The notes: generated by a model from the sequence alone, not told the origin. A stretch of DNA of 64,000 nucleotides from Citrobacter portucalensis (GCF_002042885.1 NZ_MVFY01000002.1:310001-374000); one strand, 5' to 3'; shown: positions 44,674 through 54,384, counted from the first letter of the stretch. Numbers and translations: made by a program.

Positions 44674-45536
44674 CGCTGCGTCTCCAGCCAGGAGAGCCAT
44701 TGATCCATCCCTTCACCACTGGTGGCGGAAATTAGGATAATCTCAATCCCCGGGTTCACTTCCCGGGCGCTGGCGATGCATTTTTCAACGTCAAAATTGA
44801 GGTACGGCAATAGATCCACTTTGTTGAGCAGCATCAGCGATGCGGCGGCAAACATATGCGGGTATTTCAGCGGTTTGTCTTCACCTTCGGTTACTGAAAG
44901 CACGGCCACTTTATGGCGCTCGCCGAGGTCGAAGCTGGCCGGGCAGACCAGGTTGCCGACGTTTTCAATGAACAGAATACCGTTATCGTCAAGCGGCAAA
45001 CGCGGCGCGGCGTCAGCAATCATTTGTGCGTCAAGGTGGCAACCTTTACCGGTGTTGACCTGAATGGCGGGTGTGCCTGTGGCGCGAATACGGGCGGCAT
45101 CGTTCACCGTTTGCTGGTCACCTTCAATAACGGCGCACGGCACGCTATCTTTCAGCTTCATCAGCGTTTCGGTCAGCAGGGTAGTTTTACCAGAGCCCGG
45201 GCTTGAAACAAGGTTCAGCACCAGATGCTGACGGGCCGCAAAGCGGGCACGGTTGCGCTCGGCGAGGCGGTTGTTTTTGTCCAGTACGTCAATTTCCACT
45301 TCCAGCATACGGCGTTGGCTCATACCTGGTGCGTGGGTTCCGGCCTCACCGTGACCGTAGTGCAAATCGCCTTCTTCAGTCTGGCTCGGTGTGAAATTTG
45401 AGGTCTTCACACCGGTAATATTCAGCGCCGGACGAGCCGCCGGGGCAAATGGCGCGCTGCGAAACGCCGAGTGGGGATTATGCTCATCACCCTCTATATA
45501 TAGGTTGCCTTCAGCGCAACCACATGTCGTACACAT
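44664..45536 (-). CDS. hypB: HypB, nickel-insertion GTPase
   Basis: 290 residues. N-terminal CTTCGC nickel-binding motif (Cys2, Cys5, Cys7), a His-containing linker, and a G domain with P-loop SSPGSGKTT, '[17 protein letters not shown]' and NKVDLLPY. Delivers Ni to the hydrogenase large subunit with HypA. Confidence 0.96.
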   Translation of the reverse strand: MCTTCGCAEGNLYIEGDEHNPHSAFRSAPFAPAARPALNITGVKTSNFTPSQTEEGDLHYGHGEAGTHAPGMSQRRMLEVEIDVLDKNNRLAERNRARFAARQHLVLNLVSSPGSGKTTLLTETLMKLKDSVPCAVIEGDQQTVNDAARIRATGTPAIQVNTGKGCHLDAQMIADAAPRLPLDDNGILFIENVGNLVCPASFDLGERHKVAVLSVTEGEDKPLKYPHMFAAASLMLLNKVDLLPYLNFDVEKCIASAREVNPGIEIILISATSGEGMDQWLSWLETQRCA

Positions 45537-45570
45537 CGCTCACTCCTGATCTTTTTACTTGCGATACATC

Positions 45571-45661
45571 TGTTGCCGGATGGCTGCGTTGCCTTATCCG
45601 GCCTACAAACGAGCTGTTTCTGTAGGCTGGATAAGACGCTTAAGCGTCGCCATCCGGCGCT
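45571..45661. repeat. REP pair overlapping the end of hypA
   Basis: Two inverted palindromic units (GCCGGATGGCTGCGTTGCC..TTATCCGGC and GGCTGGATAAGACGCTTAAGCGTCGCCATCCGGC) between hypA and hypB. The second contains the hypA stop codon and its last codons. Confidence 0.8.
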
Positions 45662-46011
45662 GGAGTTTCATCTATTTCAATACGTCGAATCTGTAAGCCG
45701 TCATCGGCCACAATTCTCAGCATATCGCTGTTGCATTGCGGGCATCGGCGCACGCGTTGCGTCAGTAACGTGACGTATTGCTGACAAGATTCGCACCAAC
45801 ATTCGGCTTCTTGTTCTTCGAGGTGGAGTTTACAACCTTCTGCAAGGGTCCCGCGGCATACCAGATCAAAACAAAAGGAGAGAGCGCTGGTTTCTACGCA
45901 AGAAAATGCGCCAATTTTGAGCCAGACCCCAGTTACTCGCTTAGCACCGTGTTGCGTGGCCTGTTGTTCAATCAATTCCAGTGCCCGTTGGCAGAGGGTT
46001 ATTTCGTGCAT
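45640..46011 (-). CDS. hypA: HypA, hydrogenase maturation nickel metallochaperone
   Basis: 123 residues. N-terminal MHEITLC with the Ni-binding His2-Glu3, and a zinc site Cys-x2-Cys...Cys-x2-Cys ('CWCESCQQYVTLL', 'RRCPQCNSDML'). E. coli HypA is 116 residues and ends soon after RRIEID; here the C terminus runs on as ETPAPDGDA, with the last codons and stop provided by a REP sequence. First gene of hypABCDE, with GGAGG at the start and a sigma54 promoter upstream. Confidence 0.95.
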   Translation of the reverse strand: MHEITLCQRALELIEQQATQHGAKRVTGVWLKIGAFSCVETSALSFCFDLVCRGTLAEGCKLHLEEQEAECWCESCQQYVTLLTQRVRRCPQCNSDMLRIVADDGLQIRRIEIDETPAPDGDA

Positions 46012-46040
46012 ACCGCCTCCTGTGAAGTTGCCGTAGTAAA

Positions 46041-46057
46041 AGCAATAAGCATGCCAG
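46041..46057 (-). promoter_or_regulatory. sigma54 promoter of hypABCDE
   Basis: On the minus strand TGGCAT-GCTTA-TTGCT: the -24 GG is complementary to 46054-46055 and the -12 GC to 46042-46043, 12 bp apart. It lies just upstream of hypA. Confidence 0.85.
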
Positions 46058-46074
46058 GTTGATTTTTTTCATTC

Positions 46075-46112
46075 GTGACAATGACGACGATGACGAAATG
46101 ACATGTCGTCAC
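46075..46112. promoter_or_regulatory. FhlA-type upstream activating sites between hypA and hycA
   Basis: Repeats of TGACGA/TGACATGTCGTCA in both orientations, between the two sigma54 promoters. They fit the FhlA site pattern (TGTCG and TGACA halves). Confidence 0.65.
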
Positions 46113-46156
46113 CCGCCTTTGATTTTTTATCTATATGAAAATTAAGTAATTTAATT

Positions 46157-46173
46157 TTGGCATGAAATGTGCT
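46157..46173 (+). promoter_or_regulatory. sigma54 promoter of the hyc operon
   Basis: TTGGCATGAAATGTGCTT: -24 GG at 46159-46160 and -12 GC at 46171-46172, 12 bp apart; start point expected near 46184, upstream of hycA at 46210. Confidence 0.85.
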
Positions 46174-46209
46174 TAAGGCTGTTCATCTCTGCTAAACGGG
46201 TAACCTGAC

Positions 46210-46668
46210 ATGACTATTTGGGAAATAAGCGAAAAAGCCGATTACATCGCTGAACGGCATCGTCGCCTACAGGACCAGTGGCGTATTTACTGCAACTCGC
46301 TGGTTCAGGGGATCACCCTGTCAAAAGCGCGTTTGCATCATGCGATGAGCTGCGCACCGGACAAGGATCTCTGCTTCGTCCTTTTTGAACACTTCACTAT
46401 CTACGTCACGCTGGCGGACGGCTTTAACAGCCATACCATCGAATACTACGTCGAAACGAAAGACGGTGATGATAAGCAGCTGATTGCACAGGCAGAATTG
46501 ACTATCGACGGTAAGGTCGATGAGCGTATTAGCAACCGCGATCGCGAGCAGGTGCTGGAGCACTATCTCGAAAAAATCGCCACCGTCTACGACAGCCTGT
46601 ACACCGCGGTTGAGAACAATATGCCGGTGAATTTAAGCCAGCTGGTTGAGGGACAAAGCCCGGCTTAA
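46210..46668 (+). CDS. hycA: HycA, negative regulator of formate regulon
   Basis: 152 residues, first gene of the hyc operon. Matches HycA throughout ('MTIWEISEKADYIAERHRRLQDQW'). In E. coli it counteracts FhlA activation. No recognisable enzyme domain. Confidence 0.95.
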   Translation: MTIWEISEKADYIAERHRRLQDQWRIYCNSLVQGITLSKARLHHAMSCAPDKDLCFVLFEHFTIYVTLADGFNSHTIEYYVETKDGDDKQLIAQAELTIDGKVDERISNRDREQVLEHYLEKIATVYDSLYTAVENNMPVNLSQLVEGQSPA

Positions 46669-46731
46669 GCCTCGGGTGCTGCCCACTTTGTCATGGTGCG
46701 GTCTACATACTGCGTCACGACGTTTTAGGGA

Positions 46732-46761
46732 ATGGGCATGTCGAAAAATGTCGAAATGACA
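46732..46761. promoter_or_regulatory. FhlA-type site in the hycA-hycB gap
   Basis: TGTCGAAATGACA (46749-46761), preceded by another TGTCGAAA copy at 46738-46745. In E. coli an FhlA activating site and an IHF site lie in this same gap. Confidence 0.6.
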
Positions 46762-46811
46762 TTTGGTAGACATGTTTTCGTCAAAAATGACTATCACCTG
46801 AGGAATGCCTG

Positions 46812-47423
46812 GTGAATCGTTTTGTAATTGCTGACTCCACTCTTTGTATTGGCTGCCACACCTGTGAAGCCGCCTGCTCAGAGACACATCGCCAGCATGG
46901 CCTGCAGTCAATGCCGCGCCTGAAAGTGATGTTAAATGAAAAAGAATCCGCGCCGCAGCTTTGCCACCAGTGTGAAGATGCGCCTTGCGCCACCGTGTGT
47001 CCGGTTAATGCCATTAACCGCGTTGATGGCGCCGTACAGCTGAACGAAAGCCTGTGCGTAAGCTGCAAACTGTGCGGGATCGCTTGTCCGTTTGGCGCGA
47101 TAGAGTTTTCCGGTAGCCGTCCGCTACACATTCCGGCAAACGCCAATACGCCAAAAGCGCCTCCGGCTCCGCCAGCGCCTGCTCGCGTGAGTTCGCTGTT
47201 GGACTGGGTTCCTGGCGTTCGTGCCATCGCGGTGAAATGCGATCTGTGTAGTTTTGACGAGCAAGGTCCTGCCTGCGTGCGCATGTGTCCGACCAAAGCC
47301 CTGCATCTGGTGAGCAACATGGATATCGCCCGCGCCAGCAAACGTAAGCGAGAGCTGACTTTCAATACCGATTTCGGCGATCTCACCTTGTTTCAGCAGG
47401 CTCAGAGTGGGGATGCAAAATGA
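46812..47423 (+). CDS. hycB: HycB, formate hydrogenlyase electron-transfer Fe-S protein
   Basis: 203 residues, GTG start with GAGGA upstream. Four [4Fe-4S] ferredoxin-type motifs (CIGCHTCEAAC, CHQCEDAPCATVC, CVSCKLCGIAC, CDLCSFDEQGPACVRMC). Links formate dehydrogenase H to the hydrogenase. ATGA overlap with hycC. Confidence 0.96.
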   Translation: MNRFVIADSTLCIGCHTCEAACSETHRQHGLQSMPRLKVMLNEKESAPQLCHQCEDAPCATVCPVNAINRVDGAVQLNESLCVSCKLCGIACPFGAIEFSGSRPLHIPANANTPKAPPAPPAPARVSSLLDWVPGVRAIAVKCDLCSFDEQGPACVRMCPTKALHLVSNMDIARASKRKRELTFNTDFGDLTLFQQAQSGDAK

Positions 47424-49246
47424 GCGCAATTTCACTGATTAACAGCGGCGTAGCCTGGTTTACAGCGGCTGCGGTTCTGGCATTTCTGTTTTCATTTCAT
47501 AAATCGCTGAGCGGATGGATTGCTGGGGTTGGCGGTGCAGTCGGCAGCCTGTGTACGGCAGCCGCGGGTTTTACCGTTCTGACTAATGCGCTGGCAGTGA
47601 GCGGCGTGATGCCGTTTATTGGTCACAGTCTGCAAATTACTCCGCTGAATGCTATCTGGCTGATTACACTGGGCCTGTGCGGCCTGTTTGTCAGCCTGTA
47701 CAACATTGACTGGCATCGTCATCCTCAGGTGAAAGCTAACGGCCTGCTGGTGAATCTGCTGATGGCCGCGGCGGTATGTGCGGTGGTTGCCAGCAACCTC
47801 GGTACGCTGGTGGTGATGGCGGAAATTATGGCGCTGTGTGCCGTGTTCCTCACCGGATGCAGTAAAGAAGGCAAACTGTGGTTTGCGCTGGGGCGTATTG
47901 GTACGCTGCTGCTGGCGGTCGCCTGCTACCTGGTGTGGCAACGTTACGGCACGCTGGAGCTGCGTCTGCTAGACCTGCGCACCCAGGAGCTGCCGCTCGG
48001 GTCTGACATCTGGCTGCTGGGCGTGGCAGGTTTTGGCCTGCTGGCCGGGATTATTCCGCTGCACGGTTGGGTGCCACAGGCACACGCCAATGCCAGCGCA
48101 CCGGCTGCTGCGCTGTTCTCTACCGTCGTCATGAAGGTTGGTCTGCTGGGTATTCTCTCCCTGTCGCTGCTGGGCGGTAACGCGCCGCTGTGGTGGGGGA
48201 TTACGCTGCTGGTGCTGGGTATGATCACCGCGTTTGTTGGCGGTCTGTATGCGCTGATGGAACACAACATCCAGCGCCTGCTGGCGTACCACACGCTGGA
48301 AAACATCGGCATTATTCTGCTGGGTCTGGGCGCTGGCGTGACCGGAATCTCCCTGAATCAACCGGCGCTGATCGCGCTGGGTTTGACCGGCGGTCTGTAC
48401 CACCTGGTAAACCACAGCTTGTTCAAAAGCGTTCTGTTCCTGGGTGCCGGCAGCATCTGGTTCCGTACCGGTCATCGTGATATCGAAAAACTGGGCGGTA
48501 TCGGTAAACGTATGCCGGTTATCTCGCTGGCGATGCTGGTTGGTCTGATGGCGATGGCCGCACTGCCGCCGCTGAACGGTTTTGCCGGTGAGTGGGTTAT
48601 CTACCAATCCTTCTTTAAGCTTGGCAATAGCGGCGCATTTGTCGGTAGCCTGTTAGGACCGTTGCTGGCGGTAGGGCTGGCAATTACCGGCGCGCTGGCG
48701 GTGATGTGTATGGCGAAAGTCTATGGCGTTACGTTCCTTGGCGCACCGCGCACGAAGGAAGCTGAAAATGCCTGCTGCGCGCCAATCCTGATGGGAGTGA
48801 GCGTCGTCGCGCTGGCTATCTGCTGCGTGATTGGCGGCGTTGCTGCGCCGTGGCTGCTGCCGATGATCTCCTCTGCCGTTCCGCTGCCGTTGGAAACCGC
48901 GAACACCACCGTTTCTCAGCCAATGATCACGCTGCTGCTGATCGCGTGTCCGCTGCTGCCGTTCATCATCATGGCCATTTTCAAAGGCAACCGTCTGCCG
49001 TCGCGTTCACGCGGTGCGGCATGGGTGTGTGGTTACGATCACGAGCAGTCAATGGTGATTACCGCGCACGGTTTTGCCATGCCGGTGAAAGAAGCCTTTG
49101 CCCCGGTACTCAAACTGCGTAAATGGCTGAACCCGGTATCACTGGTTCCGGGCTGGCAGAATGCGGCTGCACCGGTGCTGTTCCGTCGCCTGGCGCTGAT
49201 TGAGCTGGCGGTGCTGGTGGTGATTGTGGTTTCACGAGGAGCCTGA
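47420..49246 (+). CDS. hycC: HycC, formate hydrogenlyase membrane subunit (NuoL/MrpD-like)
   Basis: 608 residues with about fifteen membrane segments and the proton-antiporter-like core ('LLAGIIPLHGWVPQAHANASAPAAALFSTVVMKVG', 'LLAYHTLENIGIILLG', 'LYHLVNHSLFKSVLFLGAGS'). Membrane arm of hydrogenase 3. Confidence 0.96.
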   Translation: MSAISLINSGVAWFTAAAVLAFLFSFHKSLSGWIAGVGGAVGSLCTAAAGFTVLTNALAVSGVMPFIGHSLQITPLNAIWLITLGLCGLFVSLYNIDWHRHPQVKANGLLVNLLMAAAVCAVVASNLGTLVVMAEIMALCAVFLTGCSKEGKLWFALGRIGTLLLAVACYLVWQRYGTLELRLLDLRTQELPLGSDIWLLGVAGFGLLAGIIPLHGWVPQAHANASAPAAALFSTVVMKVGLLGILSLSLLGGNAPLWWGITLLVLGMITAFVGGLYALMEHNIQRLLAYHTLENIGIILLGLGAGVTGISLNQPALIALGLTGGLYHLVNHSLFKSVLFLGAGSIWFRTGHRDIEKLGGIGKRMPVISLAMLVGLMAMAALPPLNGFAGEWVIYQSFFKLGNSGAFVGSLLGPLLAVGLAITGALAVMCMAKVYGVTFLGAPRTKEAENACCAPILMGVSVVALAICCVIGGVAAPWLLPMISSAVPLPLETANTTVSQPMITLLLIACPLLPFIIMAIFKGNRLPSRSRGAAWVCGYDHEQSMVITAHGFAMPVKEAFAPVLKLRKWLNPVSLVPGWQNAAAPVLFRRLALIELAVLVVIVVSRGA

Positions 49247-49248
49247 GA

Positions 49249-50172
49249 ATGAGTGTTTTATATCCGTTAATTCAGGCGCTGGTGCTGTTTGCCGTTGCGC
49301 CGCTGCTGTCCGGTGTTACCCGCGTGGCGCGTGCGCGTTTGCACAATCGCCGCGGTCCGGGCGTTTTGCAGGAATACCGCGACATTATCAAACTGTTGGG
49401 CCGTCAGAGCATTGCGCCTGCGGATTCCAGCTGGGTTTTCCGCCTGACGCCGTTTGTGATGGTGGGCGTGATGCTGACTATCGCCACTGCGTTGCCGGTA
49501 GTGACCGTTGGCTCGCCGCTGCCACAACTGGGCGATCTGATCACCTTAATTTACCTGTTCGCCATCGCCCGTTTCTTCTTTTCTATCGCGGGACTGGATA
49601 CCGGTAGCCCGTTTACCGCCATTGGCGCCAGCCGTGAAGCGATGCTCGGCGTGCTGGTTGAACCTATCCTGCTGCTGGGGCTGTGGGTAGCGGCACAGGT
49701 TGCGGGTTCAACCCATATCAGCAATATCGCCGATACCATTTACCACTGGCCTGCTGCGCGCAGCATCCCGCTGATTCTGGCACTGTGCGCCTGTGCTTTC
49801 GCCACTTTTATCGAAATGGGCAAACTGCCGTTCGATCTGGCGGAAGCAGAGCAGGAGCTGCAGGAAGGTCCATTGACTGAATACAGCGGCAGCGGTTTTG
49901 CCGTGCTGAAGTGGGGCATTAGCCTCAAACAGCTGGTCGTTCTGCAAATGTTCGTTGGCGTGTTCCTGCCGTGGGGACAGATGGAAACCTTCACCGCCGG
50001 TGGACTGCTGCTGGCGCTGGTGATTGCCGTCGTCAAGCTGGTCCTCGGCGTGCTGGTCATCGCCCTGTTCGAAAACAGCATGGCGCGTCTGCGTTTTTGC
50101 GCCACTTCACGCGTGACCTGGGCCGGTTTTGGGTTTGCGTTTTTAGCGTTCGTCTCCTTGCTGGTGGCGTGA
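49249..50172 (+). CDS. hycD: HycD, formate hydrogenlyase membrane subunit (NuoH-like)
   Basis: 307 residues, about eight membrane segments, with 'RRGPGVLQEYRDIIKLLGRQS' and the acidic loop 'EMGKLPFDLAEAEQELQEGP' of the NuoH family. Starts 2 bp after hycC. Confidence 0.96.
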   Translation: MSVLYPLIQALVLFAVAPLLSGVTRVARARLHNRRGPGVLQEYRDIIKLLGRQSIAPADSSWVFRLTPFVMVGVMLTIATALPVVTVGSPLPQLGDLITLIYLFAIARFFFSIAGLDTGSPFTAIGASREAMLGVLVEPILLLGLWVAAQVAGSTHISNIADTIYHWPAARSIPLILALCACAFATFIEMGKLPFDLAEAEQELQEGPLTEYSGSGFAVLKWGISLKQLVVLQMFVGVFLPWGQMETFTAGGLLLALVIAVVKLVLGVLVIALFENSMARLRFCATSRVTWAGFGFAFLAFVSLLVA

Positions 50173-50189
50173 TTTAAGAGAGTTTGAGC

Positions 50190-51899
50190 ATGTCTGAAGA
50201 AAAATTAGGTCAACAATATCTCGCTGCGCTGCACCAGGCCTTTCCGGGCGTGGTGCTGGATGAAGCCTGGCAGACCAAAGATCAGCTGACGATCACCGTC
50301 AAGGTGAACTACCTGCCGGAAGTGGTGGAGTTCCTGTACTACAAACAGGGCGGCTGGTTATCCGTGCTGTTTGGTAACGACGAACGTCAGCTGTGCGGTC
50401 ATTACGCCGTTTATTACGTGATGTCGATGGAGCAGGGCACCAAGTGCTGGATAACCGTCCGCGTTGAAGTCGATGCCAATAAACTGGAGTTCCCGTCCGT
50501 CACGCCGCGCGTTCCAGCAGCGGTCTGGGGCGAGCGTGAAGTGCGCGACATGTACGGTTTGATCCCGGTTGGTTTACCGGATGAGCGCCGTCTGGTGTTA
50601 CCGGATGACTGGCCGGACGAACTCTATCCGCTGCGTAAAGACAGCATGGATTATCGTCAGCGCCCGGCGCCGACTACCGATGCTGAAACCTACGAGTTCA
50701 TCAACGAACTGGGCGACAAGAAAAATAACGTGGTGCCGATTGGCCCGTTGCACGTCACCTCCGATGAACCCGGTCACTTCCGCCTGTTTGTTGACGGTGA
50801 GAACATCATCGACGCCGATTACCGTCTGTTCTATGTCCACCGCGGCATGGAGAAACTGGCGGAAACCCGCATGGGTTACAACGAAGTGACGTTCCTGTCA
50901 GATCGCGTGTGCGGCATCTGCGGCTTTGCGCATAGCACCGCTTATACCACCTCCGTTGAGAATGCGATGGGCATCGTGGTGCCGGAACGTGCGCAGATGA
51001 TCCGCGCTATTCTGCTGGAAGTTGAGCGTCTGCACTCGCACCTGCTCAACCTCGGCCTGGCCTGTCACTTCACCGGTTTTGACTCCGGCTTTATGCAGTT
51101 CTTCCGCGTGCGTGAAACGTCGATGAAGATGGCGGAGATCCTCACTGGGGCACGTAAAACCTACGGTCTGAACCTGATCGGCGGTATCCGTCGTGATCTG
51201 CTGAAAGAAGATATGATCCAGACCCGTCAACTGGCGCAGCAGATGCGTCGTGACGTGCAGGAATTGGTCGATATGCTGCTCAGCACGCCGAACATGGAAC
51301 AGCGTACCGTTGGTATTGGTCGTCTTGATCCGGAAATTGCCCGTGACTTCAGTAACGTCGGCCCGATGGTTCGCGCCAGCGGCCACGCGCGTGACACCCG
51401 CGCTGATCACCCGTTTGTCGGCTATGGTCTGCTGCCGATGGAAGTTCACAGCGAGCAGGGCTGCGACGTTATTTCTCGCCTGAAAGTCCGTATTAATGAA
51501 GTCTACACCGCGCTGAATATGATCGACTTTGGTCTGGACAACCTGCCGGGCGGTCCGCTGATGGTGGAAGGCTTTACCTATATTCCTCACCGTTTCGCAC
51601 TGGGCTTTGCTGAAGCGCCGCGTGGAGATGACATCCACTGGAGCATGACCGGCGACAACCAGAAACTGTATCGCTGGCGCTGCCGTGCGGCGACTTACGC
51701 CAACTGGCCGACGCTGCGCTACATGCTGCGTGGCAATACCGTTTCCGATGCCCCGCTGATTATCGGTAGCCTCGATCCTTGCTACTCCTGTACTGACCGT
51801 ATGACTGTGGTTGATGTGCGTAAGAAGAAGAGCAAAGTCGTGCCGTACAAAGAACTTGAGCGCTACAGCATCGAGCGTAAAAACTCGCCGCTGAAATAA
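50190..51899 (+). CDS. hycE: HycE, hydrogenase 3 large (NiFe) subunit precursor
   Basis: 569 residues from the ATG at 50190, the E. coli length (a TTG two codons earlier is rejected). The N-terminal 30-kDa NuoC-like domain is fused to the NuoD-like NiFe subunit. Ni ligands in 'DRVCGICGFAHS' and 'DPCYSCTDR'. The tail after that Arg (MTVVDVRKK... to the end) is the extension removed by HycI after nickel insertion. Confidence 0.97.
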   Translation: MSEEKLGQQYLAALHQAFPGVVLDEAWQTKDQLTITVKVNYLPEVVEFLYYKQGGWLSVLFGNDERQLCGHYAVYYVMSMEQGTKCWITVRVEVDANKLEFPSVTPRVPAAVWGEREVRDMYGLIPVGLPDERRLVLPDDWPDELYPLRKDSMDYRQRPAPTTDAETYEFINELGDKKNNVVPIGPLHVTSDEPGHFRLFVDGENIIDADYRLFYVHRGMEKLAETRMGYNEVTFLSDRVCGICGFAHSTAYTTSVENAMGIVVPERAQMIRAILLEVERLHSHLLNLGLACHFTGFDSGFMQFFRVRETSMKMAEILTGARKTYGLNLIGGIRRDLLKEDMIQTRQLAQQMRRDVQELVDMLLSTPNMEQRTVGIGRLDPEIARDFSNVGPMVRASGHARDTRADHPFVGYGLLPMEVHSEQGCDVISRLKVRINEVYTALNMIDFGLDNLPGGPLMVEGFTYIPHRFALGFAEAPRGDDIHWSMTGDNQKLYRWRCRAATYANWPTLRYMLRGNTVSDAPLIIGSLDPCYSCTDRMTVVDVRKKKSKVVPYKELERYSIERKNSPLK

Positions 51900-51908
51900 G
51901 GAATCGCC

Positions 51909-52451
51909 ATGTTTACCTTTATCAAAAAAGTCATCAAAACCGGGGCACCGACGTCGTCGTATCCGCTGGAGCCGATTGCGGTCGATAAAAACTTCCGTGG
52001 CAAACCGGAACATAATCCGCAGCAGTGCATCGGCTGTGCGGCCTGTGTGAACGCGTGCCCGTCGAACGCGCTGACGGTAGAAACCGATCTGGTCACCAAT
52101 GAGCTGGCGTGGCAGTTCAACCTTGGGCGCTGCATTTTCTGCGCCCGCTGCGAAGAAGTCTGCCCGACAGCGGCAATCAAGCTGTCGCAGGAGTATGAGC
52201 TGGCGGTGTGGAAGAAAGATGATTTCCTGCAGCAGTCTCGTTTTGCGCTGTGCAATTGCCGCGTATGTAACCGTCCGTTTGCGGTGCAAAAAGAGATTGA
52301 TTACGCCATTGCGCTGCTTAAGCACAACGGTGATACCCGCGCGGAAAACCACCGTGAAAGCTTTGAGACCTGCCCGGACTGTAAGCGCCAGAAATGCCTG
52401 GTGCCGTCTGACCGTATTGAACTGACTCGCCATATGAAAGAGGCCAGCTGA
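51909..52451 (+). CDS. hycF: HycF, formate hydrogenlyase Fe-S subunit
   Basis: 180 residues with two [4Fe-4S] motifs ([24 protein letters not shown]; NuoI-like) and a C-terminal Cys-rich part ([18 protein letters not shown]). Its stop overlaps the hycG start. Confidence 0.96.
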   Translation: MFTFIKKVIKTGAPTSSYPLEPIAVDKNFRGKPEHNPQQCIGCAACVNACPSNALTVETDLVTNELAWQFNLGRCIFCARCEEVCPTAAIKLSQEYELAVWKKDDFLQQSRFALCNCRVCNRPFAVQKEIDYAIALLKHNGDTRAENHRESFETCPDCKRQKCLVPSDRIELTRHMKEAS

Positions 52452-53218
52452 TGAGCAATTTATTAGGCCCACGTGACGCCAACGGTATTCCGGTACCGAT
52501 GACGGTGGATGAATCCATTGCCAGCATGAAAGCATCGCTGCTGAAAAGCATCAAGCGTTCAGCGTATGTTTACCGCGTGGACTGCGGCGGCTGCAACGGT
52601 TGCGAAATCGAAATCTTTGCTACGCTTTCTCCGCTGTTTGATGCCGAACGTTTTGGCATCAAAGTCGTCCCGTCACCGCGCCATGCGGATATTCTGCTGT
52701 TTACCGGCGCGGTAACCCGTGCCATGCGCTCTCCGGCGCTGCGTGCCTGGCATTCTGCGCCAGATCCGAAAATTTGTATCTCTTACGGTGCCTGCGGTAA
52801 CAGCGGCGGTATCTTCCACGACTTATACTGCGTATGGGGCGGCACGGACAAAATCGTACCGGTGGACGTGTATATTCCAGGTTGTCCGCCGACGCCTGCG
52901 GCAACGCTGTATGGTTTTGCCATGGCGCTGGGTCTGCTGGAGCAAAAAATTCACGCGCGTGCGCCGGGTGAACTGGACGAACAGCCGGCGGAAATTCTGC
53001 ATCCGAACATGGTTCAGCCGCTGCGCGTGAAGGTGGATCGCGAGGCTCGCCGTCTGGCGGGATACCGCTATGGTCGCCAGATTGCTGATGACTATATGAC
53101 GCAGTTAGGGCAGGGCGAGCATCAGGTGGCGCGCTGGCTGGAAGCGGAAAACGATCCGCGTCTGACCGAGATCGTCACGCATCTTAATCATGTTGTCGAA
53201 GAGGCGCGTATCCGATGA
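52451..53218 (+). CDS. hycG: HycG, hydrogenase 3 small subunit
   Basis: 255 residues, NuoB-like. Proximal cluster ligands in '[14 protein letters not shown]', '[12 protein letters not shown]' and '[10 protein letters not shown]'. Pairs with HycE. ATGA overlap with hycH. Confidence 0.96.
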   Translation: MSNLLGPRDANGIPVPMTVDESIASMKASLLKSIKRSAYVYRVDCGGCNGCEIEIFATLSPLFDAERFGIKVVPSPRHADILLFTGAVTRAMRSPALRAWHSAPDPKICISYGACGNSGGIFHDLYCVWGGTDKIVPVDVYIPGCPPTPAATLYGFAMALGLLEQKIHARAPGELDEQPAEILHPNMVQPLRVKVDREARRLAGYRYGRQIADDYMTQLGQGEHQVARWLEAENDPRLTEIVTHLNHVVEEARIR

Positions 53219-53625
53219 GTGAAACGGTGGTGTTCAGTCAACTGAGCCGTAAGTTTATTGATGAGAACGATGCGACGCCTGCTGAGGCGCAGCAGGTTGT
53301 CTATTACAGCCTGGCGATTGGTCACCACCTTGGGATCATCGATTGCCTGGAAGCGGCGTTAACTTGTCCATGGGACGAATATCTGGCATGGATTGCTACC
53401 CTTGCTGAGGGAAGCGAAGCCCGCCGGAAAATGGAAGGCGTGCCGAAATACGGCGAGATCGTTATCGATTTCAACCATGTGCAAATGCTGGCGCGCGCGT
53501 TCGATGATGCGCGTGCCGTGCAGACCCCGCAGCAGCAGGAGTGGAGCAAGCTGATGCTTAGCATGCTGCACGACATACACCAGGAAAGCGCCATCTATCT
53601 GATGGTGAGGAGACACCGTGACTGA
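53215..53625 (+). CDS. hycH: HycH, hydrogenase 3 assembly protein
   Basis: 136 residues, matches HycH, which is needed for HycE maturation. No Cys cluster or membrane segment. Overlaps hycI by 8 bp. Confidence 0.94.
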   Translation: MSETVVFSQLSRKFIDENDATPAEAQQVVYYSLAIGHHLGIIDCLEAALTCPWDEYLAWIATLAEGSEARRKMEGVPKYGEIVIDFNHVQMLARAFDDARAVQTPQQQEWSKLMLSMLHDIHQESAIYLMVRRHRD

Positions 53626-54088
53626 CGTTTTATTATGTGTGGGTAACAGCATGATGGGCGATGACGGCGCGGGCCCGCTGCTGGCTGAAATGTGTGCTGC
53701 AAATCCTCAAGGCAACTGGGTTGTCATCGACGGCGGTAGCGCGCCGGAGAACGATATTGTCGCGATCCGTGAATTGTGCCCGCAGCGTCTGTTGATTGTG
53801 GATGCCACCGACATGGGGTTAAACCCTGGTGAAATCCGCATTATCGACCCGGATGATATTGCCGAAATGTTCATGATGACCACCCACAACATGCCGCTGA
53901 ACTATCTGGTAGATCAGCTGAAAGACGATGTTGGTGAGGTAATTTTCCTCGGCGTTCAACCGGACATCGTCGGTTTTTACTACCCGATGACACAGCCGAT
54001 CAAAGATGCGGTTGATACCGTCTATCAGCGATTAGCCGGTTGGGAAGGACACGGTGGATTCTCCGAGCTGGAAGCACCAGAAGAGTAA
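53618..54088 (+). CDS. hycI: HycI, HycE-processing endopeptidase
   Basis: 156 residues, hydrogenase maturation protease family. Conserved 'GNSMMGDDGAGPLLAE' with the metal-sensing Asp, 'VDATDMGLNPGEIRII' and 'THNMPLNYLV' (His). Cuts the HycE C-terminal extension once Ni is in place. Confidence 0.96.
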   Translation: MTDVLLCVGNSMMGDDGAGPLLAEMCAANPQGNWVVIDGGSAPENDIVAIRELCPQRLLIVDATDMGLNPGEIRIIDPDDIAEMFMMTTHNMPLNYLVDQLKDDVGEVIFLGVQPDIVGFYYPMTQPIKDAVDTVYQRLAGWEGHGGFSELEAPEE

Positions 54089-54099
54089 ACCGTATCAGT

Positions 54100-54130
54100 G
54101 CCGGATGTGAACGACATCCGGCCTGTTTTC
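54100..54130 (+). terminator. Intrinsic terminator of the hyc operon
   Basis: Stem GCCGGATGT / ACATCCGGC (54100-54122, 9 bp, loop GAACG) followed by CTGTTTTCC, 11 bp after hycI. It is made from a half-REP palindrome. Confidence 0.65.
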
Positions 54131-54144
54131 CCAGTGTATCCTCG

Positions 54145-54384
54145 TCATTCAATTGCCTGCTCAATAATTAATTTCCCCTGCATCACTGATACATTCACTG
54201 CTGTACCGGTCGGAAATCCAGCTTGTTCCAGCCAGTCGCCGTTCAGCGTGAGTGAGGCGTGACGACTGATTCGTCGGGTATAACCCGTTTTTGGATCTTC
54301 ATGGCGTTTTCTGACATAGCTGACTTTCAAGCGACGTACCGGTTTGGTGATTGCCACCGCTGTTTTGCCCTTTTTATCAAACAT
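54145..54384 (-). CDS. SymE-like protein (AbrB/SpoVT-fold toxin family)
   Basis: 79 residues; AAGGA upstream. 'LTLNGDWLEQAGFPTGTAVNVSVMQGKLIIE' follows the conserved core of SymE, the SOS-linked toxin of E. coli. It lacks the SymE C-terminal half (E. coli SymE is about 113 residues) and has a basic N terminus (KPVRRLKVSYVRKRHEDPKTGYTRR). SymE genes are often repressed by an antisense RNA (SymR) over the 5' end; I cannot identify one here. It is set between hycI and ascB, where E. coli has no gene, so it looks like an insertion. Activity not proven. Confidence 0.75.
   Translation of the reverse strand: MFDKKGKTAVAITKPVRRLKVSYVRKRHEDPKTGYTRRISRHASLTLNGDWLEQAGFPTGTAVNVSVMQGKLIIEQAIE

Noticed and set aside
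50898-52535. 545-residue minus-strand open frame across hycE, hycF and hycG
   Set aside because: It runs antisense to three firmly identified genes and its translation matches no family; it results from GC-rich codon use.
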